A stretch of DNA of 64,000 bases from Allomesorhizobium sp043769475 (GCF_043769475.1 NZ_CP171729.1:1302001-1366000), one strand, 5' to 3'; shown: positions 25,765-34,741, counted from the stretch's first letter. Translations and numbers: made by a program. Notes: generated by a model not told the origin, from the sequence alone.

Positions 25765-26343
25765 TTACCAGCGGCGATGCCAGCCGCGATCCTCGAAATG
25801 TTCGAGCAATTCCGCGCGTTGCTCGGCCGTCAGCACCTCGGCGGCGTCGAGCAGGGCCGTCGTCAGCTTGCGCGAGGCCTCGTCGGCCGCCGCGATACGC
25901 TCGGCGCGCAGCTTCTCCGCTGCCTCGCGGTCGATGGTTGCGGCGCCGAGCAGTTTGGCGACATCGTCTCGCGTATCGCGGAAGCCCCGCATGATCGGGC
26001 GGACATCGTCATGGAGCTTGTCCATGATCGCCTCCAGCTTCTCTTCCTGTTCGGGTGTGGCGTCGATCTCCTCGAGCATGCGCTCGAAGTGGTGCCCGCC
26101 AAAACCCGGGCCGCCGAACCCCATGTGGTGGCGGAAATTGGCCTGCATGTGCATACCGGGTCCGCCGTCGCCCCAGCCCATGCCGAAGCTCTGCATGCGC
26201 TCGTAATCCTGGCTGAGCGCGCCGGCGACGCCGACGCCGGCAAGCACCACGATCGCAATGCCGCCTATGGCGATGCGCTTGCCCCAGCTCTTCTTCTGCG
26301 GGGCGCCGGAGAGGTCGGCCGGTTCCTGAAGGTTCGTTTCCAT
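25765..26343 (-). CDS. Spy/CpxP-family periplasmic protein
   Basis: A 192-residue protein. A single N-terminal membrane segment (IAIGGIAIVVLAGVGVAGALS) anchors or exports it. The exported part is rich in His, Met and Gly (GMGWGDGGPGMHMQANFRHH and GFGGHHFERM), a possible metal-binding zone, followed by the two LTxxQ-type motifs of the Spy/CpxP family (ATPEQEEKLEAI and LTAEQRAELLEHF) in an all-helical domain. It is first in the operon with the response regulator and kinase, so it is probably the stress-induced negative modulator or chaperone of that pathway. Metal binding is inferred from composition only. Confidence 0.85.
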   Translation of the reverse strand: METNLQEPADLSGAPQKKSWGKRIAIGGIAIVVLAGVGVAGALSQDYERMQSFGMGWGDGGPGMHMQANFRHHMGFGGPGFGGHHFERMLEEIDATPEQEEKLEAIMDKLHDDVRPIMRGFRDTRDDVAKLLGAATIDREAAEKLRAERIAAADEASRKLTTALLDAAEVLTAEQRAELLEHFEDRGWHRRW

Positions 26344-26532
26344 GATGCTGGTCCTTTCGCTAAAGCGGCATCTCTGCCGCGACTGGGCCAGACTAGGAGC
26401 GCAACGTTTCGGCCGTTGCGGGCGAATGTAAAGTTGTGTGAAGCCGACAAGGCGCTATTGCGGCGGGGAACCGGAGTGCTGCGGAAGGTATAAGCGCGGT
26501 CGCTGCCATCCGGCCGGTTGCCCGAACCGTGG

Positions 26533-27594
26533 CTAATCGCCGGCTGGAGGCGGCGCCGTCGAGCCGCGCACCACGAACTCGATGTCCAGGATTTCGCGCC
26601 GCGGCGTGCCGTCGAAATCGAGGATCGAGCGTACGGCTCGGCGGCCTATCTCGACGATCGGCTGCGCGACGGTCGTCAAGGGCGGGACGGAGAGGGCGCT
26701 TTCCGGCACCCCGTCGAAGCCGACGACGGAAACTTTCCCGGGGACGTCGATACCGCGCTCGCGCAACCATTCGAGCGCTGTCAGCGCCATCCGGTCGGAC
26801 ATCGCCAGTATCGCCGTCGGCGGCTGCGCCGACGCGAACAGGTGCTCCATGCCGGCGCGGGTGGACGCCTCGTCGTTCTCCGTTTCGTAGATCGGGACCG
26901 CCGTCACGTCGATCCCGTGCGCGGCAAGCTCCTCGAAATAGCCGCGGATGCGATCGCGCGTACCCGAATAGATGGCGTTTTGCGCCCGCTCCAGGGTCGT
27001 AGGCCCGTAGCCGGCCTCGATTGTCGGCAGCGCGAGAACGGCGAAGCGCCGGTGACCCAGCTTGGCGAGGTGCCGCGCCGCGATGCCCGCGCCGGCCACA
27101 TCGTCGACGCCGATCGTAGCGATCGTTTCGTCGTGCTCGGCGAAATCCAGCGTAACGAAGGGCAGCTTGCGCTCGCGTGTCAGCTCTACCAGCCGCGAAC
27201 CGCCTTCGACGCAGAAGACGATGAAGCCGTCAACGAGCGCGCTCTGGATGTTCCAGGCGAGCTGTTCCTGGTTGGCTGCCGATACCAGTGAGATGCCTGC
27301 GCCGGTGGCGTCGCACGCCTGGGATATGCCCGACATGACCGTGCGCGCGAAGGGATCGTCGAAGAAATAGGAGAGGGGCTCTGCGGTGGCGACCCCGATG
27401 GCGTTGACTTTGCCGGCGCGCAGCAGCCGGCCTTTCGGGTCCGGGCCGGCGTAGCCGAGCTTTTGCGCGGCGGCGAATACGCGTTCCCTCACCTCGTGCC
27501 GCACGATTTCCGGACGGCTGAACACGTTGGAAGCGGTTCCGTGCGAGACGCCGGCCTCCCTGGCCACATCCGCAAGCCTGACCGGTCTCGTCAT
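26533..27594 (-). CDS. LacI-family transcriptional regulator
   Basis: A protein of 353 residues. The N-terminal headpiece (VRLADVAREAGVSHGTASNVFSRPEIV, about 4-30) is followed by hinge helix GRLLRAGKV and a periplasmic-binding-protein-like effector domain (NAIGVATAEPLSYFFDDPFARTVMSGI, ending TTVAQPIVEIGRRAVRSILDF). Such domains usually bind sugars or related metabolites, but no transport or catabolic gene adjoins. AAGGAG precedes the ATG at 27594; the longer frame would read through an operator. Upstream lie four ATCGAT-centred palindromes, three around a promoter facing away and one ahead of the second microprotein, so this protein very probably represses the microprotein genes and perhaps itself. 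Confidence 0.9.
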   Translation of the reverse strand: MTRPVRLADVAREAGVSHGTASNVFSRPEIVRHEVRERVFAAAQKLGYAGPDPKGRLLRAGKVNAIGVATAEPLSYFFDDPFARTVMSGISQACDATGAGISLVSAANQEQLAWNIQSALVDGFIVFCVEGGSRLVELTRERKLPFVTLDFAEHDETIATIGVDDVAGAGIAARHLAKLGHRRFAVLALPTIEAGYGPTTLERAQNAIYSGTRDRIRGYFEELAAHGIDVTAVPIYETENDEASTRAGMEHLFASAQPPTAILAMSDRMALTALEWLRERGIDVPGKVSVVGFDGVPESALSVPPLTTVAQPIVEIGRRAVRSILDFDGTPRREILDIEFVVRGSTAPPPAGD

Positions 27595-27643
27595 TTGTTC
27601 TCCTTGCCACGATCGGGGCGTCGTTTTGGCCATAGCATAGTGC

Positions 27644-27657
27644 TTGGATCGATTCAA
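27644..27657. promoter_or_regulatory. LacI-type operator A
   Basis: TTGGATCGATTCAA is a near-perfect 14-base palindrome around CG. It lies 49 bases upstream of the lacI start and just upstream of the -35 element of the divergent promoter, so it could serve autoregulation and looping. Confidence 0.75.
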
Positions 27658-27664
27658 ATTTTGC

Positions 27665-27692
27665 TTGACATTGTCGCTGATGAGGCTATTTT
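27665..27692 (+). promoter_or_regulatory. Promoter for the microprotein genes
   Basis: TTGACA (27665-27670) is a consensus -35 box, followed after 16 bases by TATTTT (27687-27692) as a moderate -10 box. Operators A and B flank it, B touching the -10 element, which is the layout of a repressed sigma-70-type promoter. Confidence 0.6.
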
Positions 27693-27705
27693 TGAATCGA
27701 TCCAA
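27692..27705. promoter_or_regulatory. LacI-type operator B
   Basis: TTGAATCGATCCAA, the mirrored variant of operator A, covers the end of the -10 element and the likely transcription start. A repressor here would block initiation. Confidence 0.75.
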
Positions 27706-27725
27706 TCGAAGGCGTCATCAGCTGA

Positions 27726-27739
27726 TTGGATCGATCCAA
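27726..27739. promoter_or_regulatory. LacI-type operator C
   Basis: TTGGATCGATCCAA is a perfect palindrome and the best match to the set. It ends 19 bases before the first microprotein start codon. Confidence 0.8.
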
Positions 27740-27758
27740 CATGAAAGCGGAGGCTGCC

Positions 27759-27896
27759 ATGCATCCCGTCAACTATTTGTTCGAAGACATCTACCGGAAC
27801 CATTGGGGCATCCCGAAAGGCAATGCCTGGAATGAGCGCAAGCGTTGGTACGGCTCACGCCAGAGGCGCCCGGCCCGCGACGCAGCCGCTATTTGA
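27759..27896 (+). CDS. Microprotein, HPVNYLFE family copy 1 (45 aa)
   Basis: The frame reads MHPVNYLFEDIYRNHWGIP, then a basic, Trp- and Arg-rich tail (NERKRWYGSRQRRP) to a TGA. GGAGG lies 5 bases before the ATG; an in-frame ATG at 27741 would add six residues (MKAEAA). The first 19 codons match copy 2 at 17 residues, with five synonymous changes and two conservative replacements (D/E, N/K), which is strong evidence of coding and selection. Operator C sits just upstream. No membrane segment or signal peptide is visible. I know of no described family with this motif; a role as regulator or partner protein is speculation. Confidence 0.75.
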   Translation: MHPVNYLFEDIYRNHWGIPKGNAWNERKRWYGSRQRRPARDAAAI

Positions 27897-27907
27897 CGGG
27901 CCGGTTA

Positions 27908-27921
27908 TTGAATCGATCCAA
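27908..27921. promoter_or_regulatory. LacI-type operator D, before microprotein copy 2
   Basis: TTGAATCGATCCAA is identical to operator B and ends 18 bases before the second microprotein start, nearly the same spacing as operator C to the first. The operator, ribosome site and coding start therefore look duplicated as a unit. Confidence 0.75.
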
Positions 27922-27939
27922 GCAATAGAGGAGGCTGAC

Positions 27940-28083
27940 ATGCACCCCGTCAACTATCTGTTCGAGGAAATCTACCGGAAGCACTGGGGCATACCGCGCC
28001 CGAAGCGCGACGAGGACGCGCTGAAGGAAGCGCCGGTCAGGCCACGGATACACCCGTTGCAGCGACTGTTTTGGCTGCCGTGA
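27940..28083 (+). CDS. Microprotein, HPVNYLFE family copy 2 (47 aa)
   Basis: The frame reads MHPVNYLFEEIYRKHWGIP, then a charged linker (RPKRDEDALKEAP) and a hydrophobic end (IHPLQRLFWLP). GAGGAGG lies 5 bases before the ATG, the same arrangement as copy 1. The conserved first 19 residues form an amphipathic region with Tyr, Phe and Trp, while the tails of the two copies are unrelated, so the shared head is probably the functional part. Upstream in-frame codons exist but lack a ribosome site. Operator D lies between the copies and may regulate this gene separately. Confidence 0.78.
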   Translation: MHPVNYLFEEIYRKHWGIPRPKRDEDALKEAPVRPRIHPLQRLFWLP

Positions 28084-28178
28084 GGGCGGCGGAGCGATCT
28101 TTGAGTGATGGGCGACTGCTGTCGGGATGCTCGTCCTCCCGCGAAGCTGGAGCTCCCGATGCATTCGCAGGCAAGGAA

Positions 28179-28548
28179 TTACGATTCGCGAGTTTGGTTG
28201 TCGCTGGCGAGCGATTTGGAGATGATTTCCGTGGCGGCGCGTAGCGCAGGCAAGCTGTCGACGACCACCGCCCAGACGATCGGGTCGGCAATCTTGTGAT
28301 ACTCATGCCGCAGCACGTTGCCTATGCCACGAACTTGCTTCCAGGGAACGTCCGGAGCAAGCGCAAGCAGATCGTCAGGTATGTGACGCGCAGCTTCGCA
28401 GATGATCTCCAAGCCGCGCTGGACGCCATGCTTCAACAGCCAGTCAGCCTGAAATTCTTCAAGCGTCTTTGCCGGCGGTCGCTGCCTCGATGCCGTCGAG
28501 CGCCTCCAGTATTTCCGCCAAGATGGGGCCGATCTTGCGCTTAGCCAT
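28179..28548 (-). pseudogene. hepT: HepT-family (DUF86, HEPN) toxin, frameshifted
   Basis: The gene begins MAKRKIGPILAEILEALDGIEAATAGKDA and then meets a stop. One base away the family sequence continues as TLEEFQADWLLKHGVQRGLEIICEAARHIPDD, and ends LPALRAATEIISKSL. Deleting one base in AAAGACG near 28466 restores about 122 aa, the normal size. HepT is a HEPN RNase toxin; in this subgroup the usual R-x4-H motif reads IGNVLRHEYH, where Gly occupies the classic Arg position and an Arg is adjacent to His. The start overlaps the antitoxin stop by one base (TGATG). Whether the indel is biological is open. Confidence 0.75.
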
Positions 28549-28844
28549 CAGAACACGCGGATGGCCGAGCGCTCGATGTCTTCCTTCAGCATCGGATGGA
28601 GGCTGTCTCGTGTCGTGACGTCAACCTCCACCGCCATCTCCTCTTCGAGCAGTTGCTTGATGGCGATGAGATCGATCAGAGAAAACCGTCTGCTGGCGTC
28701 ATAGTCGGTGAACAGGTCTAGGTCGCTGCGCTGGGATGTTTCGTCGCGTGCAGTCGAGCCGAACAGGTAGAGCGCCGTGGCGCCCATGCCCTTCACGGCG
28801 TTCGCGCTTTTCCGTAGCTTGCTGATGGCTTCAGTTTTGTTCAT
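28548..28844 (-). CDS. mntA: MntA-type minimal nucleotidyltransferase antitoxin
   Basis: A 98-residue minimal nucleotidyltransferase. The GS-x10-DxD motif is complete (FGSTARDETSQRSDLDLF), followed by a third carboxylate in VEVDVTTRD. Characterised MntA proteins inactivate HepT by adding AMP units to a Tyr next to its RNase motif; here the partner has the corresponding RHEYH segment. The ATG at 28844 is preferred to 28853 because AGGA lies 8 bases before it. The antitoxin frame is intact although the toxin gene is broken, the usual order of decay in toxin-antitoxin pairs. Confidence 0.85.
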   Translation of the reverse strand: MNKTEAISKLRKSANAVKGMGATALYLFGSTARDETSQRSDLDLFTDYDASRRFSLIDLIAIKQLLEEEMAVEVDVTTRDSLHPMLKEDIERSAIRVF

Positions 28845-28891
28845 GCCCGACATCCTACAGCAATGCAGCGCTCGTATATAGAACGAGTCCT

Positions 28892-29923
<1,032 letters not shown>

Positions 29924-30009
29924 CGGGCTTGTCTCCGGATTGCCGGGTTTCTAGCACCTGCGCCGGCGATAACCAATGCGGCAGCTTGTGCCAGCCGCTG
30001 TCCCTGAGC

Positions 30010-30843
30010 CTAATTAGGCGAACCGTTGCCCGACAGGATCTGGACCGCCCCGCGCATGGCGACGCGGAACGCCTCGTCGAAGCTGACGCCGCGAACCTGC
30101 CAGTAGTGGGTCTCTCCCGCCGGCGCGAGCCGCCAGTCAGCCACCCAGCCGAGATCCTCGTCGCTCCAGACGATGCTGCCGGCGAGCGCAAGGTCGCCGC
30201 CCGCCGCCTTGGCCTGGCCGTTCAACGCCGCCATGTCGGTATCTGACAGTGCCTCGAAATCCAGGCCGGCTTGGGTGAGATCGGCTTTCGGCGGCAGAAG
30301 GATCGTAATTGCGAGCGGTGTGGCTGCCGCATGGAATGATCTGCCCATATAAGGGCTGTCGCCGCCGTCGCTTGTAAGCGTGAAGGTCTTCGCATTCTGG
30401 CGCACACCGAGAAAGACGACCAGTCGGGGCCTTGGCGCAAGCCACGGTTTGCGCCCGAACGACTGGAGGACGGCGTCGATCTTGGTCCGGTCGAAGATGC
30501 AGGTGAGGTCGTGCGGGCGGTCGTAGGTGCCCTGTTCGTCATGGATGGGAATGCCCTCGAGCCGGTCGCGGTAGCGGAACGACGACACGAACTCGCCGGC
30601 TTTCGGAAGCAGATCCTCGAAGGCAGGCTCGCCCAGCAGCCGCTGGTCACCCGACACCTTCGCCACAACCTGGCGCAGGCAATCGGCGAAGCCGGGAATG
30701 CGGTTTTCCTCACTCTGGCCGGTCACGACAGCTTTCGCCTGGTAGAGCGCGTCGAGATCTTGCGCGGAGGCTGCGCCGGCAGTCGCCAGGGACAAATGAA
30801 CGCCGCAGACAATCGCCCAGGCAATGCGCAAGATACCGGGCAT
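30010..30843 (-). CDS. DUF2066-family exported protein
   Basis: A 277-residue protein with a signal peptide (IAWAIVCGVHLSLATAGAASA) cleaved before QDLDALYQAKAVVTG. The segment ENRIPGFADCLRQVVAKVSGDQRLL fits the DUF2066 family of periplasmic proteins of unknown function. A strand-rich middle (RPRLVVFLGVR) and a C-terminal phrase QVRGVSFDEAFRVAMRGAVQIL follow. Two Cys (FADCL, LTCIF) might form a disulphide in the periplasm. It is a single gene between hemB (same strand) and a divergent acyl-CoA hydrolase. Confidence 0.75.
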   Translation of the reverse strand: MPGILRIAWAIVCGVHLSLATAGAASAQDLDALYQAKAVVTGQSEENRIPGFADCLRQVVAKVSGDQRLLGEPAFEDLLPKAGEFVSSFRYRDRLEGIPIHDEQGTYDRPHDLTCIFDRTKIDAVLQSFGRKPWLAPRPRLVVFLGVRQNAKTFTLTSDGGDSPYMGRSFHAAATPLAITILLPPKADLTQAGLDFEALSDTDMAALNGQAKAAGGDLALAGSIVWSDEDLGWVADWRLAPAGETHYWQVRGVSFDEAFRVAMRGAVQILSGNGSPN

Positions 30844-30935
30844 ATCCTCTCCCCTTCAAACCTGCCATTGACGCGCCCGTCCGCCCTCCTTTAGCACTGA
30901 ACTCCCGACCAGGCTCGCAAAGGATTTTCGGAACG

Positions 30936-31985
30936 ATGGATTTTGGCGGCGGCGATGAGATCCGTTTCGAGCGGACCGGCAAGGCCGGCATCGTCACACT
31001 GACCCGGCCGAAGGCGCTGAACGCGGTCACCCACGGCATGATCCGGGCGCTGAGCGCCGCGCTGAAGGCGTGGGAAGCCGATCCGGACGTGGCGGTGGTG
31101 GTGATCAAGGCCGAGGGCAAGGCGTTTTCGGCGGGCGGCGACATTCTCGACATCTACGAAGCCGGTCGCGCCGGAAATCCGCCGATCGACTTCTTCGCAG
31201 ACGAGTACCGGCTGAACGCGGCGATAGCGCGCTTCAAAAAACCCTATGTCGCGCTGATCGACGGCATCGTCATGGGCGGCGGCGTCGGTGTGTCGTTCCA
31301 CGGCTCGCACCGGGTGATGACGGAGAATGCGGTCTTCGCCATGCCGGAGGTCGGGATCGGCTTCTTCCCGGATGTCGGCGGCAGCTTTCTGCTCTCGCGT
31401 ATCAAGGGCAGCTTCGGCATGTATCTTGGATTGACCGGCAGCCGCATCCGCTATGGCGACGCGCTGTGGGCGGGGCTCGCCACCTATGCGGTGGCCGCCT
31501 CGAAGCTCGACGGCCTGGTAGAGGAGCTCTGCGCCACGGGCCGGCCGGACACGGCGTTGAAGAAGATATGCCACATACCGCCGCGCGAGACGGACGACGC
31601 GACGCTGCACCTGATCGCGCAGTCGTTCTCCCGCGAGAAGCTGCGCGACCTGCTCACCGGCTTGCGCCGGCACGCGGCCGAGCCTGCCGGCGAATTTGCC
31701 GCGGCCGCGCTCGCCACCATCGAGAAACGCTCGCCGACCAGCGTCAACGTCGCCTTCCGGCAGATTAATATGGGCGCGATGCTCGACATGGACGAGTGCA
31801 TGCGCATGGAGTTCAGGATCGTCAACCGCATGCTCCGCGGCCACGATTTCTACGAGGGCATCCGCGCCGCGATCATCGACAAGGGCTCGAAGCCCGAGTG
31901 GCGGCCGGCGACGCTCGACGCGGTCGATCCCGCCGCCATCGAGGCCTATTTCGCTCCCCTGCCGGGCGGGGACCTGGTTCTGTGA
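30936..31985 (+). CDS. Enoyl-CoA hydratase/isomerase family, probable 3-hydroxyisobutyryl-CoA hydrolase
   Basis: A crotonase-fold protein of 349 residues, longer than a simple hydratase and of the length of 3-hydroxyisobutyryl-CoA hydrolase (valine breakdown). The oxyanion-hole segment FSAGGDILDIYEAG and the second one DGIVMGGGVGVSFHGSHRVM are followed by the subgroup marker MPEVGIGFFPDVGGSFLLSRI, whose Glu and Asp positions match the hydrolase. The C-terminal extension with SVNVAFRQINMG and FYEGIRAAIIDKGSKPEWRP is also typical. Substrate is inferred. The gene downstream begins within about 10 bases and is probably co-transcribed. Confidence 0.85.
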   Translation: MDFGGGDEIRFERTGKAGIVTLTRPKALNAVTHGMIRALSAALKAWEADPDVAVVVIKAEGKAFSAGGDILDIYEAGRAGNPPIDFFADEYRLNAAIARFKKPYVALIDGIVMGGGVGVSFHGSHRVMTENAVFAMPEVGIGFFPDVGGSFLLSRIKGSFGMYLGLTGSRIRYGDALWAGLATYAVAASKLDGLVEELCATGRPDTALKKICHIPPRETDDATLHLIAQSFSREKLRDLLTGLRRHAAEPAGEFAAAALATIEKRSPTSVNVAFRQINMGAMLDMDECMRMEFRIVNRMLRGHDFYEGIRAAIIDKGSKPEWRPATLDAVDPAAIEAYFAPLPGGDLVL

Positions 31986-31993
31986 GCGTGTTC

Positions 31994-32410
31994 ATGGACC
32001 GGAAGCCTGTGATCGGCGCTTCGGCGGCCGAACTGGCCTTCGGCTGGTTCCAGCGCATCATCGCCGGCTATTGTCTACTATTCGGCGTTCTCTATTGGGT
32101 GCGCCTGATCGGCTTCTATGACGGCCCGCTCTGGCGCTTCGACCTGATGCCGGTGCACTGGCAGATCGCGGCCGTCACGCTGTCGGTCTTCTATCCTTTT
32201 GCGGCCAGCGGCCTCTGGATGCTGGCGTCGTGGGGCCCGGTTATCTGGTTTATATGCGCGGCGACCGAGGTCGTCATGTATGCCGGCTTCCCCGACCTGT
32301 TCGGCGCGCGCCCGGCCATCGTCTGGTCGCACGCTTTCGTCGCGCTTCTCTACGTCGCCTTCCGCATCACCATCTTTATGCAGAAGCGGCGGCAGGCGCG
32401 ACATGGTTAA
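31994..32410 (+). CDS. DUF6163-family membrane protein
   Basis: About 138 residues with four membrane segments: FQRIIAGYCLLFGVLYWVRLIGF, IAAVTLSVFYPFAASGLWML, GPVIWFICAATEVVMYAGF and ALLYVAFRITIFM, ending in a basic tail (QKRRQARHG). I believe it belongs to DUF6163, a family found next to ldtR in rhizobia; that name is from memory. No function is known. The start may instead be one of two in-frame GTG codons at 31982 and 31988. It follows the hydrolase gene closely and precedes ldtR. Confidence 0.7.
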   Translation: MDRKPVIGASAAELAFGWFQRIIAGYCLLFGVLYWVRLIGFYDGPLWRFDLMPVHWQIAAVTLSVFYPFAASGLWMLASWGPVIWFICAATEVVMYAGFPDLFGARPAIVWSHAFVALLYVAFRITIFMQKRRQARHG

Positions 32411-32574
32411 TTTTATCGATCTGCGTCATCGTTCATTAAGCCTCTTTCGAAAGCTTTCGCCGGTAAGGCCCTGTTAAGCCTAGCGTTTAAGTCGAATTTT
32501 ATGTGCATTCGATAGTGTCGCGATCAAGGTGAGAAACAAAACAATCACCGGGCGACAAACGAGAGGCAAAGACA

Positions 32575-33090
32575 ATGATCAATCCGCGTCCGGCGGCCAA
32601 GACCGCCAACGTATCCGACGATCGCCGCGATGCGATCCGCTCGCTTTACATGGAATCGCTGCAGCTTGTCGAACGGCTGCACCGCCGTTTGCTGGACGTC
32701 ATCAAGGACGAATTCGACCGCAACGGCCGCAGCGACATCAACGCCATCCAGGCGCTGCTGCTCTTCAACATCGGCAACGCGGAACTGACCGCCGGCGAGT
32801 TGCGCTCGCGCGGCTATTATCTCGGCTCCAACGTTTCCTACAATCTGAAGAAGCTGGTCGATCTCGGCTTCATCAACCATCAGCGCTCGCGCATCGACCG
32901 CCGTTCGGTCCGCGTCAGCCTGACGCCGAAAGGCCAGGCGGTGGCTGAAGTGGTGGCGGGGCTCTACGAGCGCCATGTCGGCTCGATCGAGCAGGTCGGC
33001 GGCATCAACACCGATGAGTTCAAGCAGATGAACCGCGCCTTGCAGCGCCTCGACCGCTTCTGGAACGATACCATCGCCTACAGGATGTAA
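32575..33090 (+). CDS. ldtR: LdtR, MarR-family regulator
   Basis: A 171-residue winged-helix protein of the MarR superfamily. The DNA-binding core is NAIQALLLFNIGNAELTAGELRSRGYYLGSNVSYNLKKLVDLGFINHQRSRIDRRSVRV (about 55-112), flanked by dimerisation helices. The highly conserved YYLGSNVSYNLKKL helix identifies LdtR of rhizobia and Liberibacter, where it regulates an L,D-transpeptidase gene and osmotic stress tolerance. Here ldtP follows about 340 bases downstream on the same strand. A terminator separates the two. Confidence 0.9.
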   Translation: MINPRPAAKTANVSDDRRDAIRSLYMESLQLVERLHRRLLDVIKDEFDRNGRSDINAIQALLLFNIGNAELTAGELRSRGYYLGSNVSYNLKKLVDLGFINHQRSRIDRRSVRVSLTPKGQAVAEVVAGLYERHVGSIEQVGGINTDEFKQMNRALQRLDRFWNDTIAYRM

Positions 33091-33428
33091 GGACCGGCTC
33101 GAATTTCGACAGCCAAACGCCGCCGGCCTTCTGCCGGCACCCATAGCGGCAAACGAGCAACACTCCTCAAGCAAAGCCCACGCCGGCGACGGTGCGGGCT
33201 TTCTTTTTGGCTTTCGTCAAGGCTGCGGGTCGGCCGCAGCCACGCTGCCGCCATAATCCAATGAAAATCCGGAAGCTGAAATATCCGTCAAGCCGGATGC
33301 CGCTTGCCGGCGCCCAGATCCTTCATTGCGTTCCAGGACAGGGCGACGGGGATTATGGTTGGCCATTTGTTAACGATGGCCGCCATAGAATCCGGATGAA
33401 ATTCGTCCGTTGTCGAAACGCAGGATCG
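33091..33428. other. ldtR-ldtP intergenic region
   Basis: It holds a small hairpin (GCCGGC arms, 33122-33137), the ldtR terminator and about 220 bases ahead of ldtP that should carry its promoter and LdtR site. No further gene is apparent. Confidence 0.5.
33173..33208 (+). terminator. Intrinsic terminator after ldtR
   Basis: AAAGCCC pairs with GGGCTTT, with an inner CGCCG/CGGTG stem closed by a GCGA loop, followed by TCTTTTT. Its position 83 bases after ldtR fits. Confidence 0.75.
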
Positions 33429-34697
33429 ATGTCTGGAATGTCCATGAAAACAACTCGCCGCTTCTTCCTCTCCGGTGCGGGCGCGATCGCCGCAACTACA
33501 TTCGCTGGCGCTGCCAGCGCCCAGGACGTGATCGGCGATATCCTCAAATCGTCGCGCCGCGGCAACTGGGACGACACGTTCGATGCCCGCGCCAGCGAGG
33601 GCGGCAAGGTCGCATCCAACCTGCCGATCTTCTCGCCGCAGACGGTTTCCTACATCGAGCAGGCGGTCGCCCGCTATCAGGGCATCGTCGCCCAGGGCGG
33701 CTGGCCGATCGTTCCGGCGACCAAGAAGCTGAAGCTCGGGGTCGTCGACCCCGATGTCGAGGCGTTGCGCAGGCGCCTGATGATCTCGGGCGACCTGTCG
33801 CAGAACGCCGGCATCTCGCCCGCTTTTGACACCTATGTCGACAGCGCTGTGAAGCGTTTCCAGGCCCGCCACGGCCTGCCGTCCGACGGCGTGCTCGGCC
33901 AATACTCCTTTGCCGCCATGAACGTTTCGGCGCCTGTACGCCTCGGCCAGCTCGAGACCAATCTGGTGCGGCTGCGCACCATGTCGGGCGATCTCGGCTA
34001 CCGCTATGTCATGGTCAACATCCCGGCCGCTCAGATCGAGGCGGTGGAAAACGGCCGCGTGGTGCTGCGCCACACGGCGATCGTCGGCAAGATCGACCGC
34101 CAGACTCCGATCCTCAATTCCAAGATCAACGAGGTCATCGTCAATCCTTACTGGAACGCGCCCGAATCGATCGTGCAGAAGGACATCATTCCGCTGATGC
34201 GGAAGGATCCCACCTATCTGGCCAGCAACAAGATCAGGCTTTTCGGGCCCGACGGCCAGGAGGTCGATCCGACGACGGTCGACTGGTCGACCGAGGATGC
34301 GATGAAGTTCCGCTTCCGCCAGGATCCCGGCGCGGGCAACGCCATGGCTTCGGTCAAGATCAACTTCCCCAACCCGCATGCCGTCTACATGCACGACACG
34401 CCGCAGCAGAGCCTGTTTTCGAAGCTGATGCGCTTCGATTCGTCGGGCTGCGTGCGCGTCCAGAACGTGCGCGACCTGGTCACCTGGCTGCTGCGCGGCA
34501 CCGAAGGCTGGGACCGCCAGCGCTTCGAGCAGACGATCAAGAGCGGCGAGAGCACGCCGGTACAGCTTACCGATCCGGTCCCGGTCTACTTCACCTACGT
34601 CTCGGCATGGTCGACCGGCGACGCGGTGGTGCATTTCCGCGACGACATCTATGCCCGCGACGGCGTGGACGAATTGCAAATTTCGTCGGCGCTGTAA
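33429..34697 (+). CDS. ldtP: LdtP, exported L,D-transpeptidase
   Basis: About 422 residues. The N-terminus has a twin-arginine-like signal (KTTRRFFLSGAGAIAATTFAGAASA). A peptidoglycan-binding helical domain follows (DTYVDSAVKRFQARHGLPSDGVLG), then the YkuD catalytic domain with IINPYWNAPESI-like strand and the active-site motif HDTPQQSLFS...DSSGCVRV, where the Cys is the nucleophile. Such enzymes form 3-3 crosslinks or anchor proteins to peptidoglycan. Three in-frame ATG codons lie at 33429, 33438 and 33444; AGGA favours the first. The upstream regulator is LdtR. Confidence 0.9.
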   Translation: MSGMSMKTTRRFFLSGAGAIAATTFAGAASAQDVIGDILKSSRRGNWDDTFDARASEGGKVASNLPIFSPQTVSYIEQAVARYQGIVAQGGWPIVPATKKLKLGVVDPDVEALRRRLMISGDLSQNAGISPAFDTYVDSAVKRFQARHGLPSDGVLGQYSFAAMNVSAPVRLGQLETNLVRLRTMSGDLGYRYVMVNIPAAQIEAVENGRVVLRHTAIVGKIDRQTPILNSKINEVIVNPYWNAPESIVQKDIIPLMRKDPTYLASNKIRLFGPDGQEVDPTTVDWSTEDAMKFRFRQDPGAGNAMASVKINFPNPHAVYMHDTPQQSLFSKLMRFDSSGCVRVQNVRDLVTWLLRGTEGWDRQRFEQTIKSGESTPVQLTDPVPVYFTYVSAWSTGDAVVHFRDDIYARDGVDELQISSAL

Positions 34698-34715
34698 GGG
34701 CACGCGAAAGCCGAA

Positions 34716-34741
34716 AGAGCCGCCTGCGGGCGGCTTTTTTG
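34716..34741 (+). terminator. Intrinsic terminator after ldtP
   Basis: AGCCGCC-TGCG-GGCGGCT forms a 7-base-pair stem with a tetraloop and is followed by six T residues. Confidence 0.88.
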
